64,000 bases of DNA from Streptococcus anginosus (GTDB lineage Bacteria; Bacillota; Bacilli; Lactobacillales; Streptococcaceae), in the NCBI RefSeq assembly GCF_900636475.1, contig NZ_LR134283.1, positions 558,001 to 622,000 on the forward strand, read 5' to 3'. Positions 9,036 through 18,278 of the stretch are shown here, piece after piece. The translations under genes and the position numbers were made by a program. The notes below the pieces were generated by a model. The model made no database searches. It saw nothing but the letters and a program-made list of their open reading frames with translations, and was not told where the DNA came from. Every line of letters begins with the position of its first letter. The stretch's first letter is position 1.

Positions 9036-10364
9036 ATGATTAAAAAAGGAGCACTGACAGGATTACTATTGTTTGGAATATTTTTCGGCGCAGGAAATTT
9101 AATTTTTCCGCCAACTTTAGGAGCTTTGTCTGGCGAACACTTCTGGTCAGCGATTGCAGGATTTGTGCTTTCAGGAGTTGGAATTGCTATTTTAACATTG
9201 ATTATCGGTACTTTAAATCCCAAAGGCTATGTTTACGAAATTTCTAAAAAGATTTCTCCTTGGTTTGCGACCAGTTACTTGGTGGTTCTGTATCTAGCGA
9301 TTGGTCCATTTTTTGCCATTCCTCGGACGGCAACGACTTCTTATGAAGTTGGGATTGCACCATTGCTTTCGAGTAATATGACTGGATTAGGACTTATTAT
9401 TTTTACAATCTTGTATTTTGTGGCTGCTTACTTGATTTCATTAAATCCTTCCAAAATTTTGGATCGGATTGGTCGGATTTTGACTCCTGTGTTTGCCATT
9501 TTGATTGTCATTCTAGTCATTTTAGGGGCGATAAAATATGGAGCAGCTGCACCGCAAGATGCTAGCACGGAATACGCAAAAGCAGCTTTTGGGACTGGCT
9601 TTCTTGAAGGATATAATACGCTTGATGCACTTGCCTCTGTTGCTTTTAGCGTTATCGCTGTGCAAACATTGAACCAACTCGGCTTTGCTAATAAAAAAGA
9701 ATATATCTCAACGATTTGGATTGTTGGAATTGTTGTTGCATTGGGATTTAGTGCGCTTTATATTGGATTAGGATTTCTTGGAAATCATTTCCCAATTCCG
9801 ACTGATGTAATGGCGTCTGATGCCAATAAAGGAGTTTATGTCTTATCTCAAGCTACACAAGCTATTTTTGGTCCGACAGCACAGATTTTCCTTGCAGCCA
9901 TGGTAACAGTGACCTGCTTCACAACTACGGTTGGTTTGATTGTTTCAACATCAGAATTTTTCAATAAAACCTTTCCTAAAATCAGCTATAAAACTTTTGC
10001 AACAGTCTTTACCTTGATTGGATTTGCAATTGCAAATCTTGGTTTGGGAGCGATTATTCAGTATTCAGTTCCTGTCTTGCAAATTTTGTACCCGATTACC
10101 ATTGCGATTGTAATGATTGTGATTGTCAATAAGTTTGTTGCCTTATCTAAGATTGGAATGCAGCTAACAGTCGCAGTTGTAACAATTATTGCCTTTGCGA
10201 ATATTATTGGCTCGCAATTTAAATTGACTAGTGTGAGTAATTTAATCAATGCTTTGCCATTTGCGCAAGCTTCAATCCCTTGGCTGGTACCGACGATTGT
10301 TGGGATTGTGTTGTCTTTGTTTTTGCCAAATAAACAAAAAAGTGACACATTTGAAATGGAATGA
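9036..10364 (+). CDS. brnQ: branched-chain amino acid carrier BrnQ
   Basis: BrnQ is a cation-coupled importer of Leu, Ile and Val in the LIVCS family. The 442-residue protein has about twelve hydrophobic segments and the family N-terminus (GLLLFGIFFGAGNLIFPP), plus GPFFAIPRTATTSYEVG in the first third. The ribosome site GGGAGAGAAG precedes the ATG. It is a single-gene unit with its own promoter; a hairpin follows the stop. Confidence 0.95.
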   Translation: MIKKGALTGLLLFGIFFGAGNLIFPPTLGALSGEHFWSAIAGFVLSGVGIAILTLIIGTLNPKGYVYEISKKISPWFATSYLVVLYLAIGPFFAIPRTATTSYEVGIAPLLSSNMTGLGLIIFTILYFVAAYLISLNPSKILDRIGRILTPVFAILIVILVILGAIKYGAAAPQDASTEYAKAAFGTGFLEGYNTLDALASVAFSVIAVQTLNQLGFANKKEYISTIWIVGIVVALGFSALYIGLGFLGNHFPIPTDVMASDANKGVYVLSQATQAIFGPTAQIFLAAMVTVTCFTTTVGLIVSTSEFFNKTFPKISYKTFATVFTLIGFAIANLGLGAIIQYSVPVLQILYPITIAIVMIVIVNKFVALSKIGMQLTVAVVTIIAFANIIGSQFKLTSVSNLINALPFAQASIPWLVPTIVGIVLSLFLPNKQKSDTFEME

Positions 10365-10370
10365 TAAAAA

Positions 10371-10399
10371 AGAAGCTGAGACAAAAGTGCTCAGCTTCT
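10371..10399 (+). terminator. brnQ terminator hairpin
   Basis: AGAAGCTGAG/CTCAGCTTCT stem around ACAAAAGTG. The GAG-ACAAAA-TG-CTCA core recurs in the hairpin at 18231-18257. Between this hairpin and ccdA (10400-10648) only the 64-bp repeat is recognisable. Confidence 0.7.
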
Positions 10400-10479
10400 A
10401 TTAGATTTAGTAATAAACGAATAACGCAGTAGGTGATTGGACTCTTCATTCGCTTTTCAAGCTCAGAAGAGCACCTAAT

Positions 10480-10543
10480 CACCCTTGCGGGGGTGGGACT
10501 ACGAACTAAAAATTTTCGATTTTTAGTTCTGTCCCACTCCCTT
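10480..10543. repeat. 64-bp hairpin repeat, copy 2
   Basis: Identical over 64 bp to positions 53-116. It is preceded by a further imperfect stem (AGGTGATT... near 10430 and its complement near 10475) and followed by TTTTTT, so it can act as a second brnQ terminator. Confidence 0.8.
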
Positions 10544-10648
10544 TTTTATGACCATATCAAATTCAAGTTTTTACAAATCGTATCCTCTATTTTTAGATAG
10601 TGAACCAGTGTATACTTTTCTTAGAAAGAAAATGAGGAGGAAAAGATA

Positions 10649-11359
10649 ATGATATCTATTGTGTTTTTGATTTCTGTATTTCTAGCGGGAATTTTATCAT
10701 TTTTCTCGCCTTGTATATTGCCATTGCTTCCTGTATATGTTGGTATTTTATTGGATACAGATGAACCAAGAACAATCATTATTTTTGGAAAGAAGATTGC
10801 TTGGTATGGAATTATAAAAACACTATGTTTCATTGCAGGATTATCCGTAGTCTTTTTAATTCTTGGATATGGCGCTGGCTTTTTGGGAAAAGTTCTCTAT
10901 ACAGAGTGGTTCCGCTATGTATTAGGAGCAATTGTTATTTTTCTCGGTGTTCATCAAATGGAACTGATCAATTTTAAGCTACTACAACGACAGAAAAGTG
11001 TTCAATTAAAAAAAGATAAAAATAGAAATGATTTTTACAATGCTTTCTTGCTAGGTGTGACCTTTAGCTTTGGTTGGACACCTTGTGTAGGTCCTGTTTT
11101 GAGTTCTGTTCTCGCAATTGCAGCTTCTGGTGGTAATGGAGCAGTACAAGGTGGCTTCCTCATGTTAGTTTATACCCTTGGTCTTGCTATTCCATTTCTC
11201 ATTTTGGCGCTTGCCTCTTCTATTGTTTTACGCCATTTTGGGAAAATAAAACCTTATATGGGACTACTAAAGAAAATTGGCGGGTTACTTATCATCTTGA
11301 TGGGAATTTTACTTATGCTGGGAAATCTTAATGTTCTAGCTTCAATATTTGGTGGATAA
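10649..11359 (+). CDS. ccdA: CcdA-type thiol-disulfide membrane transporter
   Basis: This 236-residue polytopic protein of the CcdA/DsbD-beta family passes electrons from cytosolic thioredoxin across the membrane. Two conserved redox cysteines sit in the mirror motifs SFFSPCILPLLPVY (Cys22) and FGWTPCVGPVLS (about Cys149). About six membrane helices are visible. An AGGAGG ribosome site precedes the ATG. The next genes encode a surface thioredoxin-like lipoprotein and MsrAB, so this is the membrane step of the extracytoplasmic methionine-sulfoxide repair chain described in pneumococcus (CcdA1-Etrx1-MsrAB1). Confidence 0.93.
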   Translation: MISIVFLISVFLAGILSFFSPCILPLLPVYVGILLDTDEPRTIIIFGKKIAWYGIIKTLCFIAGLSVVFLILGYGAGFLGKVLYTEWFRYVLGAIVIFLGVHQMELINFKLLQRQKSVQLKKDKNRNDFYNAFLLGVTFSFGWTPCVGPVLSSVLAIAASGGNGAVQGGFLMLVYTLGLAIPFLILALASSIVLRHFGKIKPYMGLLKKIGGLLIILMGILLMLGNLNVLASIFGG

Positions 11360-11372
11360 AAGGAGGAATCTC

Positions 11373-11936
11373 ATGAAAAAAACAATGTTAGTCATCACAG
11401 GTCTTGTTTGTGTTGCTCTGTTGGGTGCCTGTGGAAATCAAAAATCAGCTAGTGGAACTAAGTCTGGACACGGACAATTTACAAATAAAACGACAGCTAC
11501 AAAGTTGAATCAAGACGAAGCAGCTCCTGATTTTGAACTAAAAGGAGTTGACGGGAAAACTTATAAATTGTCAGATTTCAAAGGAAAGAAAGTTTATCTC
11601 AAATTTTGGGCATCTTGGTGTTCTATCTGCTTATCTACATTAAAGGATACTGATGAGTTAGCTAAAAATGCTGGGAAAGACTATGTAGTTTTGACGGTTG
11701 TTTCACCGGGGCATGTTGGTGAAAAATCTGAAGCAGATTTTAAAAACTGGTATGAGAAATTAAATTATAAACATTTACCTGTTTTACTAGATCCTAGTGG
11801 TAAACTATTGGAACAATATGGTGTTCGTTCCTATCCGACAGCTGCATTTATTGGAAGCGATGGAAAATTGGTAAAAACTCGTCCTGGACTTATTAAAAAA
11901 GCAGAAATTGAATCAACTCTTAAAAGCATTAAATAG
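11373..11936 (+). CDS. extracellular thioredoxin-like lipoprotein (Etrx1/TlpA-like)
   Basis: This 187-residue protein has a lipoprotein signal (lipobox LLGAC, Cys20) and a TlpA/ResA-type thioredoxin fold with the active site WC-SIC (Cys83, Cys86), followed by the cis-Pro region SYPTAAF. It should receive electrons from CcdA and reduce MsrAB on the outer face of the membrane. The start at 11373 (AGGAGG 7 bases upstream) is preferred over 11349, which would extend the signal peptide and overlap ccdA. It is the middle gene of the ccdA-etrx-msrAB operon. Confidence 0.93.
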   Translation: MKKTMLVITGLVCVALLGACGNQKSASGTKSGHGQFTNKTTATKLNQDEAAPDFELKGVDGKTYKLSDFKGKKVYLKFWASWCSICLSTLKDTDELAKNAGKDYVVLTVVSPGHVGEKSEADFKNWYEKLNYKHLPVLLDPSGKLLEQYGVRSYPTAAFIGSDGKLVKTRPGLIKKAEIESTLKSIK

Positions 11937-11948
11937 GAGGGGAGGATG

Positions 11949-13067
11949 ATGGATCATAAAATGAAATGGTTATTATTTGGTGGAGCAGTCCTGCTGGTTT
12001 TAGGTTTATTTGTGCTAGGAAGTCGCATGATGCCAACCCTTAAAAATCAATCTGCTATTAATCAGATTAAAGAAGCAGCTGTTAGCCAGGCTGAACCGGT
12101 CAAGCAAAAGAAAGCGGACCTGAAAAATGCAAATTTAAAGCATATCTATTTGGCAGGAGGTTGTTTCTGGGGTGTAGAAGAATATTTTTCGCGTGTAGAT
12201 GGAGTGGTTGACGCAGTCTCTGGTTATGCTAATGGCACTAGCGAAACCACGAAATACGAACTAATCTCGCAGACAAAACATGCAGAAACGGTTCATGTAA
12301 CCTATGATGCCAATAAAATCTCTTTAAGAGAAATCTTGCTACATTACTTTAGAATTATCGATCCAACCAGCAAAAATAAGCAAGGCAATGATCGTGGAGT
12401 GCAATATCGTACAGGCGTGTATTATAAAGATCAGGCTGATGTAGAAACGATTAACAAAGTCTTTGACGAGCAGAAAGAAAAATTTAAAGAGCCGTTGGCG
12501 GTCGAAAAACAACCATTAAAACATTTTATTAAGGCTGAAGAGTACCACCAAGATTATTTAAAGAAAAATCCAAATGGCTATTGCCATATCAATGTTAAGC
12601 AGGCTTCTTATCCAGTTATTGATGCTTCCAAATATAAAAAGCCTAGTGATGCAGAGATTAAAAAGAAACTATCCGATGAAGAATATGCTGTAACACAAAA
12701 AAATGATACTGAGCGTGCTTTTTCTAATCGCTATTGGGATAAGTTTGATGCAGGTATTTATGTAGATGTTGTAACAGGTGAGCCACTTTTCTCTTCCAAA
12801 GATAAATTTGAGTCTGGTTGTGGCTGGCCTAGCTTCACCCGTCCAATCAGCCCAGATGTCGCAACTTATAAGGAAGATCATAGTTTTAATATGACACGGA
12901 CGGAAGTTAGAAGCCGTATTGGAAATTCTCATCTAGGGCATGTCTTTACGGACGGACCAAAAGATAAGGGCGGACTTTGCTACTGTATCAACAGTTTAGC
13001 CATTCATTTCATTCCGAAAGACCAAATGGAAAGTAAAGGCTACGGTTATTTATTAAACTATGTGTAA
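11949..13067 (+). CDS. msrAB: membrane-anchored methionine sulfoxide reductase MsrAB
   Basis: This fused enzyme repairs both S- and R-methionine sulfoxide. It has an N-terminal membrane anchor (residues 5-24), a linker, an MsrA domain with catalytic [11 protein letters not shown] (Cys72), and an MsrB domain from about 230 with SGCGWPSF and the catalytic Cys in LCYCIN, where the family usually has RYCIN. The anchor and the neighbouring surface thioredoxin place it outside the cytoplasm. Start 11949 is chosen for better spacing to AGGAGGGGAGG; 11946 is possible. Confidence 0.95.
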   Translation: MDHKMKWLLFGGAVLLVLGLFVLGSRMMPTLKNQSAINQIKEAAVSQAEPVKQKKADLKNANLKHIYLAGGCFWGVEEYFSRVDGVVDAVSGYANGTSETTKYELISQTKHAETVHVTYDANKISLREILLHYFRIIDPTSKNKQGNDRGVQYRTGVYYKDQADVETINKVFDEQKEKFKEPLAVEKQPLKHFIKAEEYHQDYLKKNPNGYCHINVKQASYPVIDASKYKKPSDAEIKKKLSDEEYAVTQKNDTERAFSNRYWDKFDAGIYVDVVTGEPLFSSKDKFESGCGWPSFTRPISPDVATYKEDHSFNMTRTEVRSRIGNSHLGHVFTDGPKDKGGLCYCINSLAIHFIPKDQMESKGYGYLLNYV

Positions 13068-13124
13068 CAGCAGTTTTCACAGAAATTTGCTATAATAAGT
13101 TTAATAAATAATAGGGGTGCGCTA

Positions 13125-13859
13125 GTGTATTCAATTATGATTGTAGAAGATGAATACCTTGTTCGGCAAGGTATTTCGTCTTTAGTAGATTTTGAAACAT
13201 TTGATATGGAAGTCATGGGCGAGGCTGAAAATGGCTTGGATGCTTGGGAAAAGATACAGCTTGCACAGCCTGATATTGTCTTGACAGACATCAATATGCC
13301 ACATATAAACGGGATTAAACTAGCTCAATTAGTCAAAGAACAATATCCTTCTGTTCATATTATCTTTTTAACGGGCTATGATGACTTCGATTACGCTTTA
13401 TCAGCAGTAAAATTAGGTGCTGACGATTATTTACTAAAGCCGTTTTCGCGGGAAGATGTGGAAACGATGTTGTTTAAAGTCAAAGAAAAATTGGACAAGG
13501 AGCGAAAGCAGCAGCAAGTTCATGAACTGGTTGAGCAAGCAGAATTTTCTGATTTAGAACAAGCAATTCATGATCGTTTAACCGATACAGAATTATCTCT
13601 TAAATCACTCGCTTTTCAACTAGGGTTTAGTCCGTCTTATTTGAGTGTTCTCATCAAAAAAGAGCTGGGCTTGCCATTTCAGGATTACTTAATTCAAGAA
13701 CGGATGAAGAAAGCAAAATTACTGCTTTTGACAACTGACTTAAAGGTTTATGAAATTGCAGAGCAGGTAGGCTTTGAAGATATGAACTATTTTTCTCAAC
13801 GCTTCAAACAAGTCGTTGGAGTGACACCGCGGCAATTTAAACGAGGAGAAGGGCAATGA
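13125..13859 (+). CDS. YesN-type response regulator (receiver + AraC HTH)
   Basis: Receiver domain (residues 1-120) with acidic pocket ED (8-9), phosphoacceptor Asp55 (LTDINMP) and a KPF switch, followed by an AraC-type double helix-turn-helix (about 145-244, ending FKQVVGVTPRQFKRGEG). The start codon is GTG at 13125, with TAGGGG upstream. It overlaps the sensor kinase by 4 bp. It directly follows the ccdA-etrx-msrAB genes; in related streptococci a similar two-component pair sits here, so control of this redox operon is plausible but not shown by the sequence. Confidence 0.92.
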   Translation: MYSIMIVEDEYLVRQGISSLVDFETFDMEVMGEAENGLDAWEKIQLAQPDIVLTDINMPHINGIKLAQLVKEQYPSVHIIFLTGYDDFDYALSAVKLGADDYLLKPFSREDVETMLFKVKEKLDKERKQQQVHELVEQAEFSDLEQAIHDRLTDTELSLKSLAFQLGFSPSYLSVLIKKELGLPFQDYLIQERMKKAKLLLLTTDLKVYEIAEQVGFEDMNYFSQRFKQVVGVTPRQFKRGEGQ

Positions 13860-15565
13860 AACGTTATTCGCTTCTGATTCAGTTAGTGATTTATGTTTTT
13901 ATTATGATATTAGCTCTTTTGGGAATTGTCGGTGGGATTTATTATCAGACTAGTTCGGTTGCTATTCGCCAGACAACTGAGCAAAATACACGCAAGACCA
14001 TTCAGCAAAGTGGTCAGTTTATCACTTCTTATTTACAAAAAGTTAAACAGACAACGAGTAGTTTGGCTGAAAATGAGAAAATAAAGACATATGCACAAAC
14101 ACCAAGCCAAGAAAACGCTGAACAACTTCGGCAATTATTCGCAACGATTTTAAAAACAGATTCGGATTTGGTATCTGCTATTTTGGTAACAAAAGACGGA
14201 AATCTCATCTCAACAGATCCTGAATTAACCATGAAGACATCCGCTGATATGATGAAAGAAAAATGGTATCAGGATGCTATCCATAAAGGTGCTATGCCGA
14301 TTTTGACACCAGCACGAAGAACCGTCAGTCATACAACTGGTGAAAAATGGGTGATTTCAATCATGCAGGAAGTTGTAGATAAAGATGGTAAAAATCTAGG
14401 GGTTGTTCGCTTAGATGTTGGATACAAGACGTTGGAAGCTTATTTAGATCAACTACAGTTAGGAAAAGAGGGATTTACCTTTATCGTCGATGCCAATCAT
14501 GACTTTGTCTATCATCCTAAAAAAGAAGTTTATTCTTCTCACGCTGAAATGAAAGCGATGGCGCCCTATCTTTCTGTCAAAAATGGCTATGTCAAATCAA
14601 AACAAGCTTATGTATCTCAATATCAAATTCCAAATAGTGGTTGGACATTGATTGGGGTTTCTTCAATGGAACAATTGCATGCAGTTCAAACACAGATTTT
14701 GTGGTCTTTTATTGGAACAGGGTTGTTTGCTTTGGGTGTTTGTCTAATAGGGATTTGGTTTGTGCTTCGGCTTTGGATTAAGCCTTTGCGAGATTTACAA
14801 GCAACCATTTTAAAGGTTGGAAGCGGGCATTCAGATTTGAGGGCTAATGAAACCGGCTCTCCTGAATTAGTTGATTTGGCAAGACAATTTAATATTATGT
14901 TAGACCGGATTGATCAATTGATGATTGCAGTCAAAGAAGAGGAACAGAATGTCAGAAAATATGAATTGCAGGCGCTTTCCAGCCAAATCAACCCGCATTT
15001 TTTGTACAATACGTTGGATACAATTGTATGGATGGCAGAATTTAATGACAGCAAGCGTGTGGTAGAAGTCACAAAATCACTGGCTAAGTATTTCCGTTTA
15101 GCTTTGAACCAAGGACATGAACAAATTTCTCTCAAGGATGAAATTGATCATGTTCGGCAATATTTGTTCATTCAAAAACAGCGGTATGGAGGGAAATTAC
15201 AGTATGAAATTGATGAGTTAAGTGCTTATGATAATTATCAGATTCCAAAATTAATTTTGCAGCCTTTGGTTGAGAACGCCATTTACCATGGTATCAAAGA
15301 AATGAATCGTCAAGGGATGATTCGAGTTAGCGTTTCTAAAAATGACACGCAGCTCATCGTTTCAATTTATGACAATGGTCGTGGCTTTGTCGCCAGCGAA
15401 ACTACAAATGCTACACTCGTTCGCTTGGGTGGTGTCGGTTTGAAGAATGTTAATCAGCGTTTGCAATTACAATTTGGTAAATCCTATCACATGGAAATTA
15501 AATCTGAAGAAAATACTTATACGGAGATTCGTCTCTATTTTCCAAGGGCAAATAAAACCAACTGA
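13856..15565 (+). CDS. YesM/LytS-type sensor histidine kinase
   Basis: This 569-residue membrane kinase has TM1 (about 8-28), a large extracytoplasmic Cache-type sensor region (about 30-275), TM2 (about 280-305), a HAMP-like segment, a His_kinase domain with the phosphoacceptor in INPHFLYNTLD (His381), and an HATPase_c domain (QPLVENAIYHG; DNGRGF; GGVGLKNVNQRL). It is the partner of the upstream AraC-type regulator. The Cache domain suggests a small extracellular ligand; its identity cannot be told. Confidence 0.93.
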   Translation: MKRYSLLIQLVIYVFIMILALLGIVGGIYYQTSSVAIRQTTEQNTRKTIQQSGQFITSYLQKVKQTTSSLAENEKIKTYAQTPSQENAEQLRQLFATILKTDSDLVSAILVTKDGNLISTDPELTMKTSADMMKEKWYQDAIHKGAMPILTPARRTVSHTTGEKWVISIMQEVVDKDGKNLGVVRLDVGYKTLEAYLDQLQLGKEGFTFIVDANHDFVYHPKKEVYSSHAEMKAMAPYLSVKNGYVKSKQAYVSQYQIPNSGWTLIGVSSMEQLHAVQTQILWSFIGTGLFALGVCLIGIWFVLRLWIKPLRDLQATILKVGSGHSDLRANETGSPELVDLARQFNIMLDRIDQLMIAVKEEEQNVRKYELQALSSQINPHFLYNTLDTIVWMAEFNDSKRVVEVTKSLAKYFRLALNQGHEQISLKDEIDHVRQYLFIQKQRYGGKLQYEIDELSAYDNYQIPKLILQPLVENAIYHGIKEMNRQGMIRVSVSKNDTQLIVSIYDNGRGFVASETTNATLVRLGGVGLKNVNQRLQLQFGKSYHMEIKSEENTYTEIRLYFPRANKTN

Positions 15566-15592
15566 TGAAAGATTTCAGTTGGTTTTTAATAT

Positions 15593-16378
15593 TTAATTCC
15601 CAACACTGGAGAATTTTTTCATGCCGTATTTGAATAGAGCGTAGTTGATAGTAAAAATAACAAGTAGGACTAAAGGAAGTAGCAAACCAATCCAGCTTAG
15701 ATTTAAAAAATAAAGAGCTGGAAAAAAAGAAGTAAAAGCATAAGGAAATACAAAAATTAGTATCAATTGGATAAAGGTTGGGTAAATTTTGATAGGGTAT
15801 TGTGCCATTTGATTGAGGGAGAAAATCCCCATTGTGATAGGGAAAGATTCGACAATCCAAAAAGCAAGAGCAGTAGGTCCTAATTGAATAGCAGCATAGA
15901 GTAAACCAATACAAATACAGATAAAGACAAAGAGAAGTAGATGAAAAATGTTCCAATGCAGTCCGAGTAAATGATAGGCTTGATAAGTTGCAATAGCTCC
16001 CATTAGTGTTGTGCCAAATCCTTGTAGCTGCACACGTTCACAAATTAGCTGAAAAAGAGGATTGATGGGCATGATAAGCAGGCGTTCAAACTCACCTTTG
16101 CGAATATAGCGGCTTCCAAACATCCAAAGATTGTCAAAGAAAATCAGGTGAACTGAACGTCCGATAGTTGCCATTCCATAAATAAATAGCATTTGTCCAT
16201 AGTTGAATCCGGCAATTTCCTTGATATTTGCAAATAATACATTTAAAAAGATTAAATAAACAATCTGTTCAATCAAAGAAGAAATAAGTCCAATAAAGAA
16301 GTCCAACCTATAAGACATACTAGCAATCAAGTAAGCTTTGAGGTTATAAAAATAAATGTTGATGTATTTCATCTTCAA
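15593..16378 (-). CDS. ABC-2 type transporter permease (DUF990-like)
   Basis: A 261-residue membrane protein with six hydrophobic segments, beginning KYINIYFYNLKAYLIASMSYRLDF and containing the RKGEFERLLIMPINPLFQ loop typical of the ABC2_membrane_6 (DUF990) family. It overlaps the preceding permease by 4 bp, so the two probably form a heterodimer with the ATPase upstream. The substrate is unknown; relatives are annotated as drug or lipid exporters. Confidence 0.85.
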   Translation of the reverse strand: MKMKYINIYFYNLKAYLIASMSYRLDFFIGLISSLIEQIVYLIFLNVLFANIKEIAGFNYGQMLFIYGMATIGRSVHLIFFDNLWMFGSRYIRKGEFERLLIMPINPLFQLICERVQLQGFGTTLMGAIATYQAYHLLGLHWNIFHLLLFVFICICIGLLYAAIQLGPTALAFWIVESFPITMGIFSLNQMAQYPIKIYPTFIQLILIFVFPYAFTSFFPALYFLNLSWIGLLLPLVLLVIFTINYALFKYGMKKFSSVGN

Positions 16379-17154
16379 CCTCCTAAAATGACTAAACGAC
16401 GTTTAGCTTGATACCAAAGAAAAGCAATGAAAGCTGAAAGTATCGGAATCCAAGCCAATTGAATCCAGAAGAGCTCAAAATTAACCTGCCTTTTCAAAAG
16501 GATATTGACCGGAAAATTAACAGCAAAGCTATAAGGTAATAGTTTCAAAATGTTTGCAATATTTTCTGGATAAAAACTTAGTGGCAAAAGCGCTCCTGAA
16601 GCGAGTGAAAAAAGCCCGTTTCTGAGAATCAAAATTCCCCAAGTATTTGCCGTGAAGAAGGCTGTTAAGCTAAATCCTAAATCTAACAGGAGGATGATAA
16701 ACATTCCTAATAAACTAGAAAATAGGAAAAGCAATCCTGTCTGCCAATTTGGAAGATAAAGCTGTCCTTGAAGCAAAGGGATAACTAATAAAATTGGAAT
16801 GAATTTGATAATTTCAACGATTTTGACAGCAAAGTCTTGGAAAAAGAGAGAAGTAATGAGGGAATAAGGATAGAGTAGCTCACCAGTAATATTCCCATCA
16901 ACAATCATTATAGACAAATCCCGTCCAATGCTAAAACTATTTAGATTTCCCAGTAGATTTGCAAAGATAATATAGGTTGTGAAAGTTTCTAAAGTATAAC
17001 CATTGACTTGAGATTGGGTGAAAAAAATGGTTTTCCAAACGAAAATAGAGACTAGAACTTGTATGAAAGTACGAATCAGGGTCGCGACAAAGAAAGATTT
17101 ATATTGAAGTTGCGTAATAAGAGTTAATCGTGTGATATGAATATATTTACTCAT
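16375..17154 (-). CDS. ABC-2 type transporter permease
   Basis: Second permease of the three-gene transporter, about 259 residues and six membrane segments. Start 17154 (MSKYIHITRL) is chosen because GAGGAGGGG lies 5-12 bases upstream; the longer reading from 17193 would lie deep inside the ATPase gene. With this start it overlaps the ATPase by 8 bp, which suggests translational coupling. The GDLS/IVDGNITGELLYPY-type loop resembles its partner permease, pointing to an ancient duplication. Substrate unknown. Confidence 0.85.
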   Translation of the reverse strand: MSKYIHITRLTLITQLQYKSFFVATLIRTFIQVLVSIFVWKTIFFTQSQVNGYTLETFTTYIIFANLLGNLNSFSIGRDLSIMIVDGNITGELLYPYSLITSLFFQDFAVKIVEIIKFIPILLVIPLLQGQLYLPNWQTGLLFLFSSLLGMFIILLLDLGFSLTAFFTANTWGILILRNGLFSLASGALLPLSFYPENIANILKLLPYSFAVNFPVNILLKRQVNFELFWIQLAWIPILSAFIAFLWYQAKRRLVILGG

Positions 17155-18130
17155 CAAGCCCCTCCTCATAAATTTGTTTGACGATATTTTCAATTGTCAA
17201 TTCTTTGATAGCCAGGTCTTCGATTGAATAATGCTCAAAAATCTGATTGATAACTTGGGCATTAGTATAAATATCCGTCTGATAATGAATATTGAAATGA
17301 TAAGAGTCAATTTTCTCAAAACTAAAACCATTGATTTGGAATAGCTCTTCTATTGGCGTTTGCGTTTTGAAAGAAATGGTTTTAACTGTTGAAAACTTTT
17401 CTCTTAATTGCGTCAGACTTCCGTCATAAACCTTTTTGCCCTTATCAATAATGAAAATTCGTTTGCAGAGCGACTCAATATCCTGCATATCATGAGACGT
17501 AATGAGGAAAGTTGTCTGATACTCTTTATTCATAAAGCGAATGAAAGAGCGGATGGTTTCTTTTACACTGGCATCAAGACCGATTGTAGGTTCATCCAAG
17601 AAAACAACGGCAGGTTGATGAATGAATATAGCAGCAAATTCGCAGCGAACTCGTTGCCCGAGCGAAAGATTACGAACAGGCTGGTGAATAAAATCTCCTA
17701 GCTGCAACAGGTCAATTAATTGCTCCAAGCGTTCCTCAAAAACTTTATCAGGAACGTCATAGATTTTCGCATGCAAAATAAAAGATTCCAGCACAGGAAT
17801 ATCCCAACGTAAATGTGATTTTTGTCCGAATAAAACGCCAATCTGCTTATTGACTGCTGTCCGATGTTTCTGTGGGGTAAGTCCATTAATTTTAACACTG
17901 CCTCGATCTGGATAAAGAACACCTGTCAGCATTTTTATAGTCGTGGATTTTCCGCTTCCATTCGAACCAATATAACCAATAATTTCACCTTTTTGAACCG
18001 TTAATGAAATATTCTGTACAGCATGAATTTGTTTTTTCTTAGGGCGAAAAAAGGCTTTGATAGAACCTTTAAGACCTAATTCTTTCTCGACAATACTATA
18101 TGTCTTATATAATTGATTTGCTTCAATCAT
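17147..18130 (-). CDS. ABC transporter ATP-binding protein
   Basis: About 327 residues: Walker A GSNGSGKST, signature LSLGQRVRCE (a variant of LSGGQ), Walker B AVVFLDEPTIGLD and an H-loop TSHDM, followed by a C-terminal extension of about 90 residues seen in exporters of the drug/polysaccharide type. A basic insert (FRPKKKQIHAV) near the N-terminus is also typical of this subfamily. It is the first gene of the minus-strand transporter operon; AAGGAG precedes tandem ATGs. Confidence 0.9.
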   Translation of the reverse strand: MIEANQLYKTYSIVEKELGLKGSIKAFFRPKKKQIHAVQNISLTVQKGEIIGYIGSNGSGKSTTIKMLTGVLYPDRGSVKINGLTPQKHRTAVNKQIGVLFGQKSHLRWDIPVLESFILHAKIYDVPDKVFEERLEQLIDLLQLGDFIHQPVRNLSLGQRVRCEFAAIFIHQPAVVFLDEPTIGLDASVKETIRSFIRFMNKEYQTTFLITSHDMQDIESLCKRIFIIDKGKKVYDGSLTQLREKFSTVKTISFKTQTPIEELFQINGFSFEKIDSYHFNIHYQTDIYTNAQVINQIFEHYSIEDLAIKELTIENIVKQIYEEGLDE

Positions 18131-18230
18131 CATTATCTCCTTGTGGCAGAAAACGTTTGCGTATATTCATTATTATAACAAGTTCACGAAATCTGTGCAA
18201 GTGAATCTTATGGAATGATCTTTTACACAG

Positions 18231-18257
18231 AAAAAAGGATGAGACAAAATTGCTCAA
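18231..18257 (-). terminator. terminator of flavin-reductase operon
   Basis: AAAAAAGG-TGAG/CTCA-CCTTTTTT hairpin with a central ACAAAATTG loop, just past the last gene of the minus-strand flavin cluster. It shares the GAG-ACAAAA-TG-CTCA core with the hairpin at 10371. Confidence 0.7.
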
Positions 18258-18278
18258 CCTTTTTTTGATTTCTTTAGA

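Noticed and set aside
18148..18161. cre-like AGAAAACGTTTGCG upstream of the ABC transporter operon
   Set aside because: Three mismatches to the consensus in either orientation; too weak beside the two good sites at nox and apbE.
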